From Henckelia pumila (Eukaryota > Streptophyta > Magnoliopsida > Lamiales > Gesneriaceae), in contig NC_133122.1 of the NCBI RefSeq assembly GCF_033568475.1, forward strand, positions 146,272,861 to 146,336,860: a stretch of 64,000 nucleotides of DNA, read 5' to 3'. The position numbers and the translations under genes are program-made. Below the pieces are notes generated by a model. It was not told the DNA's origin, did not search any database, and was given only the letters and a program-made list of their open reading frames with translations. Positions 43,867-55,483 of the stretch are shown piece after piece (the stretch's first letter is position 1; the number at the start of each line of letters is the position of its first letter).

Positions 43867-45344
43867 CATCAAAAAAGCTCACCACATAAGTTGAAACAAG
43901 TTTTCTAACTATCAAGTTCAGTAAATGTTGTGTCACAGATTGACTTCGTATGAGTATGTGTTATGCCTTAGATGTGAAGCATCATAGAACAGTGTTACAA
44001 CAACTCACATTTGCCATACTTGATAGGGACTGTGCCTTCACTGAGCAGCAGCAAAGTTTTTGAGAAGTTCTAATAATAGCTATCTAGTTTCATGAGAACC
44101 ATGAGAAATTACAAAACAGAACCAAAGTTGCATTTAGATGAAACATAGTAGGTGCGGAAACTTAATGAAAGTAGCATCAACACAATGTAAATTAATAGAT
44201 AGGTCACCAAAGGACCTTCTTGAAAAACATTCTTCAACTTCGTAGATGCAGCTTCGTGTATGGATAGGAACTAGCATGGTCAAAAATAATTTCTTTTGAT
44301 TTTCCGTTTTTCAATGGAAATGTAGGAGTAGCTTCTTGATTACTGCAGTTTTAAAGCTTTTAAAAAATAAATCGCTTCTCTTGTGTTTGCCTCTGTTTTG
44401 CGCCTAAAGCAGAACAGTTTGGTGCTTTCGTAAACCAAACCAAACTTAGATGTTTTTTTATATTAACTTGGAAATTTGAATATTCCCTTATTAAATATAA
44501 ACAAGTACAATACCACGTAACAAGATTATACAAAAAATAAATTGCAATCACTGAGTAACAAATAAACACTGCAACAACAGAAGAATAATTAACGAATTAA
44601 GCTCCCCGCATCAGCAATCAAGAATTATATCTCAGATGCATGTAATGTAAGAGAGAGAGAGAGAATGAAACTTACAGGCTGGGGAAATTGAAGTGGAGAA
44701 GTAAAATACTTAAGTGAAGGTCTCTCATTCTCCTTCACTTAAGGAACCAATATTAAATCAATATTTATTTCTTCCTTGACTCCCTCGGCAGTAACATCCG
44801 TATAAAAAGCATCCCACGTGCATCATTTAAACCAATTCAACGCATCAGGCATCTGTACTAAGACTAAGAACAAATTTATGAGAGTGAGAAAACTAGTGAT
44901 GAATGCAAACCATGGGTATTTGAAGTGTTATCGATAATTTATATTTTATAATACCTCCTTATTATGACGATGGCAGAACATCTGCAAATGAGCTTCCAGA
45001 AACCTGTTCAAATCCCAATTATCGTATAATAAATATGGATTCAAACTCCCATTATGAAAGGATATGCAACTGAATCATTTTTTCTGCCAAATCACAAACA
45101 ATGGGATACCAGGAAAGGTAACATTTATACTCGCTTAGTTGCTTCACGATACACTAAAAATAAGAAGAGGGTTTGTGCATTATACCTATAAGCATCATAT
45201 AACAAGACGTCATTTAAGCATATATTGAACGCACTTTCTCTCCTCATAGTCAAGGATGTAAGTAAAATACAATGAAAACAACTAATAGAAAACCAAAGTC
45301 ATTTGTTATATAATTATAGGTAAAATGGGTTCATGATAAGAAAT
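43867..45344. other. CACTA interior, possible further captured exons
   Basis: Two short minus-strand blocks have AG...GT borders: ~45001-44957 (FLEAHLQMFCHRHN in one frame) and ~44850-44740. I could not identify their source. The rest shows no coding signal. Confidence 0.35.
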
Positions 45345-47366
45345 TGTGAGGCCTCGGTTCTAAACATCTAATTAAGTAGTAAACAATAATTAAACAACCA
45401 AGATCTAAGAACTAAAAGCAAAGCAAAGGAAATTTTTTTTTTTTTAAAGAGGGCCGCGCTCGGGCGGCCAAAAACCGCCGCTCGAGCGCGCCCTGGACAG
45501 AGGTGCTACTGAGTTCTCAGAGTGGGGTGCGCTCGGGCTGCTAAAAAAATGCAGCTCGGGCGCCCCCCTACAGCAGAAACAGAACATCAGAAAACATGCT
45601 TTGCAACTCCATCTAAAACTATTCCAATGCAATCCAAATCAACACATATATTATAAATGCAGTTCCTCCGATTAATACATGAAGTTCTAGAGTTTAACAA
45701 CTACTCCAAAATAGAACATGCCACGATAACAACACGGCAAAGCTTGCATGTCAATACAACATAATAACGAAGTTCGATATCTAAACATGTTCTAACAACA
45801 CTAGGTAGACATGCTGACACGACTTCTAAACCGAGTCTCACTGCTACAACTTTCCCTCGGAGCTAACCATGCCTCTTCTGACTTGATCCTGCCCCACCTG
45901 TTGCCAAGTACACATACAAAACAAAGCAACAGCTGGATAACCGGTGAGAAAGACATTCCCAGTAAAAGCAACATAACAATTAATACAACAATCAACATGC
46001 TTTCAATACAACAAAGAAATCAATAATAACATAATGAATGCATGTCTTTTAAACCGGGATATCAATCTGATAAACGAGTGATTGCTGCTGTGCTTTTGGG
46101 ATCCCGAGGATAAGATCACGTAACAACTCACCGACTCTCCCAATCGAGGTGGTGCCACGTATCTCACTCCTCTAGACTTTGAGCAACTATAATGAGTATG
46201 CTAGCACTAGGCGAAACGACTACGACCTAGGCCACTCAATCATAGTTCCCAAACGTCTAAACAAAAAGGGCGGTTCTACCCACTGAAAACAAGATTGGCT
46301 CAAGATGAATGCATAACAAAAACATAACACATAAGCCATTTAACAAAAGCCAATACAATCCAACAAGACACAAGTTCCTCATGCTAGAACAAGTGTAAAT
46401 GCAAGTATGTGATTTCAAAGGGAAAACTCGAGAACCACAGTCCCGAGTATGCTATCCCGCTACGACGACTGCTTTTACCTTTCAATGCAGTAGCTTCCAA
46501 CTCTGGATACACTACAAAAGAGACTGTATCAACAACTATACAATCTAACAACAACAAGGAAACGGTTCAAGGAATGCTCTATAACGTTCTTTGTTCAAAT
46601 CTCGGAAATGATCAAACAGCTGCTAACTCTGGGCTTGATACCTCCAAACGAATCTGTACGGAGACAAATGAATGATCAATAACCAAGATCAACTTATAAG
46701 CCAAGTTCCAACAACTCAAAAACGGTTCAAAATCCCCAAAACTCAAACCGACGATATAACGGCTATAAACTGAACAAACCGGCAACGCAGACAGCAGTTC
46801 AATACCGATATCAACTCAACTCAATGCTAATACAACAACAACAAGGCAAACCCAACACATCTCAAAACTCACATTTTCAAAAATAGCTTCCAAAAATCAT
46901 AACAATTCCGAACGTCGCTCTAATTCAAAACCGACAAATAATAAACGATCAGAACTCCGCCAAAAACAACATACTAGAATCTAAATCGATTATAAGAACC
47001 TCCGAAAAATAAAACATATCCGATCGGAGAAATACTTACGGTATAACGGAGCTCTCACTGCTGTGATCACTAATCTGCCTTCAGAATTAATTTCCAACGG
47101 ACGGATCGAGTTCGGACTGGATTTTAAGAGCTTGGAGAAAGCTTGGAGGCGTCTTCAATGGTGGAGCACGGCTAGGGGAGGAAGATAGAATGCCAAGAAT
47201 AGTCAACCCTTGCTAGATATTATAACAATTTCAATATTTGCATTTTAGTCCCTGAAAAATCCAATTTTTGCAAAATAGACCCTGATCAAAATCAAGTCGG
47301 CTCGTGAACTCTGTAATCTCCGATTAACTCAAATAAACTCATTTAAGATAAAAACAAGGCTTTACA
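45345..47366 (-). mobile_element. Solo LTR of gypsy family C inside the CACTA element
   Basis: The 2022-bp LTR has ends TGTGAGGCC and GGCTTTACA and a perfect 5-bp duplication GAAAT (45340-45344, 47367-47371). It interrupts the intron after the third captured VPS26 exon. GC-rich CGCTCGGGCGG/CCGCTCGAGCG dyads lie at ~45450-45570. The small open frames within (for example 45801-46026, 46409-46675) are chance. Confidence 0.92.
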
Positions 47367-47428
47367 GAAATATAAATAACTAACGATATGCAGCTTCAAT
47401 GAGTAATAAAATAAATTATAGTACTTAC

Positions 47429-47927
47429 CCAGAGAAGTGAAGTCGTAGAAGTTGCCTCTGTCAAAAAACATTTCTACAAACAGAAACTAATCGTGATATT
47501 GTTTCAGTCTACAATATTTCTGTATTCATAATTAAGTCAATCTGACATAAATAAAAAAAATTAAAAAAAAATTCTTGGGAAGTTCAAGATGAAGTGGCGA
47601 CTAGAAAATTTAGTTCATACAACTACATAGAAGTAAAACTGAACCTGAATGCTCTGAATAACATAAAAAACAAACCTATTTGACCAAGAAGCTCTACTTT
47701 GATTCCATTGTGTTCTACCTTCTTTCCAGAGACAGGTACAATAGATATCTGAAAACACAATTCATGGGCGAACAATCACATTTTAACAAATCAAATTTCA
47801 AATTAAAAGTTTTATTTTTGGTTTCGAACTGGTATGATAATACAAGAAATACCTTTCCAGATATATTTTCTCGACTTTGGAAGAGTGGGACCATCACTGT
47901 CCGACCATTCTCCTTCTTCAATGGGAC
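47429..47927 (-). pseudogene. Captured VPS26 (retromer subunit) exons
   Basis: Three exons with GT-AG borders are seen on the minus strand. 47927-47853 encodes VPLKKENGRTVMVPLFQS. 47748-47676 encodes GKKVEHNGIKVELLGQI. 47473-47429 encodes MFFDRGNFYDFTSL. Their order, phases (0, then 1) and sequence match the N-terminal half of VPS26, an arrestin-fold retromer protein acting on endosomes. Splice sites and frames are intact, unlike the ArgRS fragment. The remaining ~200 residues are missing and a family C LTR sits in the next intron. This is a gene fragment carried by the transposon. Confidence 0.9.
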
Positions 47928-48279
47928 CTAAAACAACAATGGTACATACAATATAGAAACCATGAGCCTGTATTTCCATCACTGACATCAGATATAATAA
48001 GCAAAGAAATCTTAGTTACCAAACATCCAAACCGAATAAAAATTCAAAACATGTGTTTACTCACTCTGATCAATTACACACTATTAGGTACAATACAATG
48101 TCAGGTCAAACAAGTACAGAAATCAACTGAACTTCGTTAGATAGTGTAAAAGAACATATAGCCCCGCCTCTGCCCATAACATAAGAAAAATTCGCTAGCA
48201 TAAATTCATAGTTCCTCGAGTACTTTCACAGTAAAGAATCCCGTACCCTTGCCAGTCATAAAACTCCAACCCAAGACAC

Positions 48280-48546
48280 TTACAACCATAAAACACCAAA
48301 ATCAACCGAAAAACTGATGAAAAACCACAAATAACTCCAACAGTCGAAAAATGGCCGAAAAACTGCAACAAACTCCGACAACCAAAATGTAAAGTCGCGA
48401 ATTACCTTATGAAATGGGTACCGATAGATAACTTGCGGCGAGATCTTACCGAATATGTAGTCATTTGAACATTTCCGTCGAATAGGCGACAAAAATCTGA
48501 CGAGGAAGGTGGCGGAAAGGGTTTGAGGAGTTGGGGGAAAAGGCAA
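48280..48546 (-). other. Open minus-strand stretch upstream of the VPS26 exons
   Basis: An 88-codon frame (PFPPTPQTLSATFLVRFLSP...) lies near the right end of the CACTA element. Its start and composition would suit a 5' leader or first exon of the captured VPS26 gene or another gene, but no known N-terminus is recognisable. Confidence 0.3.
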
Positions 48547-48599
48547 TCGGGTTTCACGACAAAGATGAGAGTCAAAGAAAATGAGAGACGAGAGATCGG

Positions 48600-48840
48600 T
48601 TCAATTTTTTACTTCACAAATTATGAATTAAAATTATTATTTAATAACTTTTACTTCATTAAATAAATATTGGCGAAGTTAAATGTTACTTAAACTCATG
48701 AGTGAAGTCCGTGTTTTTTAACATATGAAGTGTAAAATAGTATTTTACTTCGCCAGTTCAATAACCGAAGTCTATTATTATATACTACTTCGTCATTAGG
48801 TATTGCTGAAGTAATTTGTAGCGAAGTCTATTAAGAAAAT
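48600..48840. repeat. CACTA subterminal repeats, right
   Basis: TTTTACTTC, ACTTCGCCAG, AACCGAAGTC and TTGCTGAAGTAAT words match the left array in inverted order. Confidence 0.7.
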
Positions 48841-48932
48841 TCTACTAAATGCTCGATCCTACAATAAATTTATCAGATATAAGATGAACAAATTAAAATC
48901 TATAATAGAAGTTGCGCACATTTTTACTGCAA

Positions 48933-49363
48933 GAGAAAATTGCATTAATGACTCCTGTGAAATCCCCCTATGAAAGTTTTTTGAACTGACAACCCATGTG
49001 ATTCTACATCTGTAGCATACACATTCATTCCAGCTAAAAAATGACAAAAATATTCCTATTTACATAAATAATTAAATTAATTTTGTTTTATAATTTTATA
49101 TTTAATTGAATAAAATAATAAAATTTTAGTTAAATAACTATGAAATTATATATAAATATTTTTTTATATTTGTTATAAGCGAAATATATTTTATAGTAAA
49201 TTGTATTATTACCGTATGATGTTTTAATTTAAATTTTCAATAAATGGTGATAAAAGAGTTCATGGAAGTCATTTAAGGGACATAGTGCTACTAGCTCAAA
49301 AACTTTTATAGGGAGTTATTAGCAAACTCGAGATTTCACAGGGGTTATATATGTCATTTTCCC
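48933..49363. mobile_element. Mutator-type MITE, copy 1
   Basis: A perfect 9-bp duplication TTACTGCAA flanks it (48924-48932, 49364-49372). Ends GAGAAAATTGCATTAATG and CATATATGACATTTTCCC-like (reversed) resemble those of the copy at 58865-59189. The arms diverge and the AT-rich centre is longer than in that copy. Confidence 0.85.
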
Positions 49364-49904
49364 TTACTGCAAATTAGCAAAATATATAGGGAAGGTCATA
49401 TCGATAAAATGGTTTTCTAAGTTTATTTATTCCACCGGAATACTGACATACGGTATGTAAGGAGGGAACAACATTATTACACATTCGAGCTATATTTTTT
49501 GTCTTTGTGTTTTTCATACTGTGATTTAGCTTAACTTGTATTTAGTCCAAGTAGCTCAAATAGAAAAGGAGAGAACTAATTCAGAAAAGTTTAAATATTT
49601 TTATATTTAGAATTAGCCCAGGTACCCAAGTAAAAATAATTATTAATAATAGATCCAAAAAATTGAGATTTTAGCACTCAAAATCTAATTGTTGTGAAGT
49701 TAATTGACATGTATTACTTCGTAATTAACTTGTTAAGAAAATTTAAGCTCGGCTAGTATAAAATTCTTGGCTTCGCCTCATACGTTGTGCACATCGATAA
49801 TTCTTATTCCTATGATTGGTGTGTAAAAAAGTGAGGAAAAAAGAATGGAATAATTTTTTGAAAATAACCGAATCACTTTAAATAAAAAAAATTTAAAACA
49901 ATGA

Positions 49905-52900
49905 TGTTGGATCCGAAAATACAAGAAATCTTGATTTTGATGATAACAAAACTTGTTATTATGTTTCTAACATATTTACTCAAGTGTGTAGTTGTTAGAT
50001 CACATTTTGGAAGTTTCGAGATGATGAACTCGAATTCATTTCCAAACTTTTTTTTTCAAGCATATCTCATAGCTCGATGTTCCAAATGATTAGCTGCCAA
50101 AACCGTCGCAAATCTAAGAAGATGATCTACAAATCATATTCACAAGTCAAAGTCTGAATCAGAGCCTAAGTGGTTGATATATTGAGTTGAAGTCTGTGAT
50201 TCTGCAATGAAATTTTGCCTGGTGTAGCTGAGTATTTCAAGCATATCTCTCTTGTAAAACCTCGAAATTGAGTGATTTTTGATTCCATGAAAACCTAAGA
50301 GAAAGATCTACAATATTTATGTTTATCACTTTTTCCAGAAATCGACGAATCAAGATATATAATCACTCGATCGGACCACATTCACTCGACTGCTTTGTCC
50401 TCGACCATTTTGGAGCAGGCCTGGTATTACAGGCATATCTCTCTCATATGGAATTCAAATGGAGTGCTTCTTGATGCGTTAGTGATATGTGTTGTTTTAA
50501 TGTGTTTTATTGCATTATTTTGCATTTGTTTTGCATGTTTTTATATTGTTAATGTCATTCATGTTTAGTTATCGAGTATTTATTGCATTCGGGTCACTCC
50601 TCATGATTTTTTATTGGTTGTAGGCAAAAGATGGAGAAAAGGAAGAGTTTGAGCAAGAGTAGAGTCACAAGAATGAATTACAGAGCAGCAATGGTTAAAA
50701 ATTCATTTTTAATGATTGAGAGATCCAAATCCAATCTACCATCCAGATTGAAGCTCAAGATGTTTTGAAGTTGCTGTTAAAATTTCAGCTCAATCCGACG
50801 GTTAGATTGTGAGATATGATTTTTTGAAAATTGTCTTGCGCTGCAGAAAATTAAATGCGAGAATAACATTTTTGGGGCAGAACCTTGGGCCCCTAGGCGG
50901 GATTTTTTGGGCGCCTAGGCGCGAGGCGGCCTGAATAAAGCCTGAATTTTTGAATTTTTAAAAGTCTTGATTCGCGGGCTTTATTTGACGGGCTTTGAGG
51001 CACATATAAAAAAAAAACTTTAGACATCAGAACGGAGAGGAAAGGAGACGCAGAAGAGGCGGCCAAGAAGCGAGAAAGAAGAACGTGAAGAGGAAGAGAA
51101 CTTGAAGAACTCAAGAACCTCCAACACTAGTTTTCTCTTTTCTCTTTTTTTTTTGTTGGGATTGAGGGGATCCTACCCCCAAAACTTTGTTTTGATTTCT
51201 TCTTGAAGATTGAATTTGGATTTTTTAGCGTTCTTGATTATATTATTGTGTTTATTGCAATTTTGGAGATTGATAAACTTCGAATTGAATTTATGTGTTA
51301 TAATTGACACTGAAAGCAAATTTTATGACATGATAGAGTAATATAATTCATGGATCTACAACTTGCATAGACATATGAGGTTGGATACATGTTGATAGTC
51401 ATAGTCCAATAGGTCGAAAGCTAGAGGATTCCACAAATCGTTAATACAATTGCAATTGTTAAATAACACAAGGACACTTGGTTATTGCAATTTGTTAATT
51501 AGATTAATATAGCTCGACAGAGTATATTGATAGATTAGGGAATTCCGTCAAAAGCATGACTTGATAATTGAATTTCAATCGTTAGAGAAGAAAAATGGGT
51601 AGGTGAACCGAGATCCTAACAATCGTTTATTTATTTTTTTAATTTAATTTTATTATTTTGCTTTTATTTCATCTTTTATTTTAGTTTATTAATTTATTCT
51701 CATCTTATCTTTATTAACTAAAGAATAATACTTGAGTAATTTTGTCACAAATGAATCTCTGTGGGACGATACTCGTACTTTGTACACTATATTATTACTT
51801 GACTCGTGCACTTGCGATTTATTCAAGCTTAATTGATAGACATATTTGAATTGATTTTCTGTGGTAGTATTTGCTCGATCAGTTAGAAAGCTAAGACAAA
51901 AAGCTACAACCTTTTTGTTTATTACTTTGCCCAAAAATCAACGCATCAAGATCTATAAGCATTTAACCTATTGACAGTCACTAGAACGCTGAGATATCCT
52001 CGACAGCTAAAAAGTCTGCTCGACTGTCGTTGAGCAGATTTGATATTTCAAGCATAACGTTCTCATATGAACTCCGAATTGAGTTATTTTTGATACGTTG
52101 GAAAGCCAAGACAAAGGGCTACAACATTCATATTTACACTTTACCCAAAAATCAACACAACAAGAAATACAAGCACTTGAATAGATAGCATTTACTCAAA
52201 CAGTCGAGATGTTCTCACTTGGCCTCTCAATCGGTCGAGGTGGTGTCATATGGCCTCTCAACCGATCGAGGTACTGTCACTGGTCTCTCAACCTGTCACT
52301 TGGTGCTATCATATGTTTGAATTCTTCTCAGCCGTCCAGTAGCTGTCTAGAAGCGCAAATATGACCGTTGTCCTGTCAGAAACAGTACAAAAGCCTTTCC
52401 AACAGTCATATTCTTGTATCTAACATCTATATCATGCTTGGATGCTATAAATACAAGATCCGAAGATTGAGGAAAAGAAAGAGTGGACAACCAAAAAAGT
52501 ATTCATCTAGTTAGAGTTTTTCCACATGTAGAGAGTGCGTCAAAACAGATTATTTAGCTAAGTTAAGAGCTTGCCCTTGGTGTGAAGAACACAACAGATT
52601 TCTTGAACTTTCACAGTCAAGTTCTTCACACCCCAACTCACTCACACACATTTATTAGATGATTTGTATAGATTATTTGAGTGAGAGTCTTTACACAAAG
52701 ACGTTAAAAATGTGTAAATATTGTATCTTCAGTGTTATGTTATTGGAGAGAGTTGAGAATCTAGGAGTTCTGACTTAGGCGGTGGGGTAAGTCCTAAGGT
52801 TGGAGGGGGGTGATTACAAGATGTTGTAATGCTCAAAGTCTTCTAGTGTATCTTTTTCTGTGAGGAAGAAAGGGTTACGTAGGAGATTGAGCTCCGAACA

Positions 52901-53280
52901 TCCATAAACAAATTCATGCATCTTTACTTTATTGCATTTACTTATTGTTGTTGTTTTTGGATGATTTTTTGAATCATTTTTATATGTTCTCTAAAATACC
53001 AAAATGTTGCATAAAAAATTGTTTGATAAAATGCTTCAACCAAAATGTTTTTACTATCTCAACTTGTAATCTTTTCAATCGACCTCTCATATGTTTAATC
53101 AGTTTTTAGATGGATTATTTCGAGTGTTTTTCGCTTGGTTTTGTAACCAAACTGGATATAATTTCTCGGTATTCGGTTCATTTTTGAACATTTCAAGAAT
53201 GAGTTATTGTAGCTCAAAAGATTTTAATAGTGTGTATTCACCCCCCCCCCCCCCCATCTACACATACCCGATCCCCAACA
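49905..53280 (+). mobile_element. SIRE-like copia LTR (family E), split by a solo LTR
   Basis: It begins TGTTGGATCCGAAAATAC, has the shared TTGATGATAACAAAACTTG block, and ends CCGATCCCCAACA after a 15-bp C run. A primer site TGGTATCAG follows at 53283-53291. Net length is ~1.97 kb after removing the insertion. About four degenerate ~150-bp units (GCATATCTCTC ... GATCTACAA ... AAATCAACGCATCAAG) repeat inside it. Only this LTR and the primer site survive. Confidence 0.8.
50483..51881 (+). mobile_element. Athila/Tat-like solo LTR (family F)
   Basis: A perfect 5-bp duplication GTTAG flanks it (50478-50482, 51882-51886); ends TGATATGTG...CTCGATCA. The U5-like text CTGTGGGACGATACTCGTAC ... CTCGTGCACTTGCG is the signature of Athila/Tat gypsy LTRs. 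CCTAGGCG/CGCCTAGGCGCG dyads at ~50888-50932 precede a TATA-like CACATATAAAA near 51001. Confidence 0.88.
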
Positions 53281-53290
53281 AGTGGTATCA

Positions 53291-53429
53291 GTTGGGGTGC
53301 AATAATTGTCTCTGCTGGGTAGAGCGATCGAACCATGATGTTTGGGCTGTTGTACGGTTTAAAAAATTTGAGTTGCACCATTACCACCAGCTATATCTTT
53401 TGGTAAAGCGGCAAGCGCTCGGTCCTACA
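53291..53429 (+). mobile_element. Solo LTR of TRIM family T
   Basis: It runs from GTTGGGGTGCAATAATTG to CTCGGTCCTACA. It directly follows the family E primer site TGGTATCAG. No target duplication is seen, so recombination or deletion may have shaped the junction. Confidence 0.8.
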
Positions 53430-53594
53430 AATTATTATTAAAAAAATCATAATCATTATGAAATTATTTATTACTAATTGTATTATATTGGTATTTTTTC
53501 ACTATATAATAATTAGTAATATTCTATATTTTTCTTGAATCAATGTTGTTTTTCATTGTTACTATAAAATTAATTTTATTTTGTAATTAACAAT

Positions 53595-55478
53595 TGATAG
53601 GATCGAAAACGGTGTGTAGGGGGGAGTGAATACACACTTAAAAATATTTTGATCTACAATAACTCGATTCTTGAAATATTGAGCACCGATGAATTAAATC
53701 GAGTTTGGTTTTCAAACCAAGCAAAAGATACTCAAAATAATTTTTCGTAGAAACTCATTTAACAATTTGTAAATCATTTTAAAAAGATGCAAGTTGATAG
53801 ATGAAAACAGTTTAGTTGAAGTATTTTATCAAACACTTTAAATGCAACATTTAGGTATTTTTTCAAACACATAAAATGCTTCAACAATGCAATCCAAAAT
53901 AGTAGCAATAAATAAATGCAAGAAATAAAGAGACGCGAATTTTTTTATGGATGTTCGGAGATTTCAACAACTTCTACGTCACCTCTTCTTCCTCCTCGGA
54001 AGGATATCACTAGAAGACTTTGATTTATACAACTCATTTGTATAAACCCACTCCGATTTAGGGCTTACCCACTGCCTAAACAAGAATTCCTAGCTATTCA
54101 AATGATTGTAGGCCGCAACCTCGCAATGCACATAATGTTTAACGTCTTTATGTCAAGACTACAAACATAATTTTTAACGTTTTTGTGTTTAAGGCTCTCA
54201 CTCAACTAATTTGTGAATACTTCTCTCGAATATGTGAGTGATTTGGTTCTCTTCAACTGATATACAAAGATTTTGGACAATAAAGAGTGTTCTATAAACT
54301 TGGGTTGGAGTGAAGAACTTGGCAGTGAACGTTCATCTTTCTTCTTGTTCTTCACACCTTGGGCTTTGCTCTGTAGCTGATTTCTTCAAGTAAGCTGCTC
54401 ATGCTTTGAATCTCCTTCAAAATCTTGTGTTTGAACTCAAAGATGTTGTATTTATAGGCTCCAAGAGAGATATAGCTGTTAGACACAAAAATAGATATGT
54501 TAGAATGCTTTTGTACTGTTTCTGTACTTTTTCTGGAGTGCTAAACTGATTTCCACTAAACTGATCTTGGTAAACTGAATTTGGTGCGAAGCTGGTATTG
54601 TAGCAGTTTCAATACTGTAGCAGTTGAGTGATCTTCAGTTTGGGTAGGTAAACTGATCTTGGCCAACTTCAGTTTAGGTAGCAGTTTAGCAAGCAGAACT
54701 GAGTTACTAAACTGGATGTAGTTTGGCATGATCCATTGATATCTGGGCAATGTGATGAACATGAAAGTTGTAGCTCTTGATCTCAGCTTTCCAACACCAC
54801 AATAATCAATTCATTCGTTGATTTTTGGGCAAAGTGATAAACATGGACATTGTAGCCATTTCTCTTATTTTTCCACGGAATCAAGAATCACTCAATTTGG
54901 ATTTCATATGAGAGAGTTATGTTTGATATACCAAACTGTGCCATAAATTCTGCTCTGCAGAATTTTAGTTCCTAACCAGTAATGTCAACGTAGTTTAGCA
55001 GCTCGTTAGGATTCGATTCAATCTTTAACTTATGAATATGATTTGTAGATCATTGTCTTATCTTTCCAACTCAGGGTGAATAGTTCCATTCGGATAATTG
55101 AGCTATAAGATATTCCATAATATCAGAACTGCTCGATGTAAACTGATATATGGTGTGTTTTCTGCTAAACTGAATCCGATCAGTTTTGTAGTGCGACGTA
55201 AGTTTGGTATAGATAACATCCGTTTTTGCTCAACTGGCGTGAAATAAATATGTTCCAAATTGAGTTTTCTTTGCAGTCATTTTGGCAGATAATCATTTGC
55301 TTCTTTGATCTATGAGATATCATTAAAATAGTAGAGCTCGCCAGAGATTCAGTTTTGCTAACTTTGAGTTTTGGTTTCCATCTTCAGTTTAGCAACTTCG
55401 CACTAGAGTAAATAGTTAAAAACACAATAACAAGTTTTGTTATCATCAAAATAAATATTACTTATGTTCCAAAACCCA
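53595..55478 (-). mobile_element. Solo LTR of family E (SIRE-like)
   Basis: A perfect 5-bp duplication ACAAT flanks it (53590-53594, 55479-55483). Read on the minus strand it opens TGGGTTTTGGAACATAAG and ends CGATCCTATCA, 1884 bp. It shares the GATGATAACAAAACTTG block and the repeated TCATATGAGAGAG / GATTTTTGGGCAAAGTG units with 49905-53280, in opposite orientation. Confidence 0.9.
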
Positions 55479-55483
55479 ACAAT

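Larger units (their letters stand above)
42271..48851. mobile_element. Non-autonomous CACTA transposon carrying host-gene exons
   Basis: The left terminus is CACTAGTAGAAAAG and the right one, reversed, CATTTAGTAGAATTTTC. The 6.6-kb element shows arrays of subterminal ACTTCGGTAATTT / AATTAACGAAGT repeats at both ends (42280-42780, 48600-48840), as in CACTA (En/Spm-type) elements. No transposase was found. Its minus strand carries exon fragments of VPS26, arginyl-tRNA synthetase and a receptor-like kinase with splice sites, and a later family C solo LTR. A 3-bp duplication was not resolved, and the right terminus has decayed. Confidence 0.8.

Noticed and set aside
43020..47927. Functional VPS26, ArgRS or kinase genes
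   Set aside because: Each is a short internal part of its protein, inside a transposon, and two carry stops or frameshifts.
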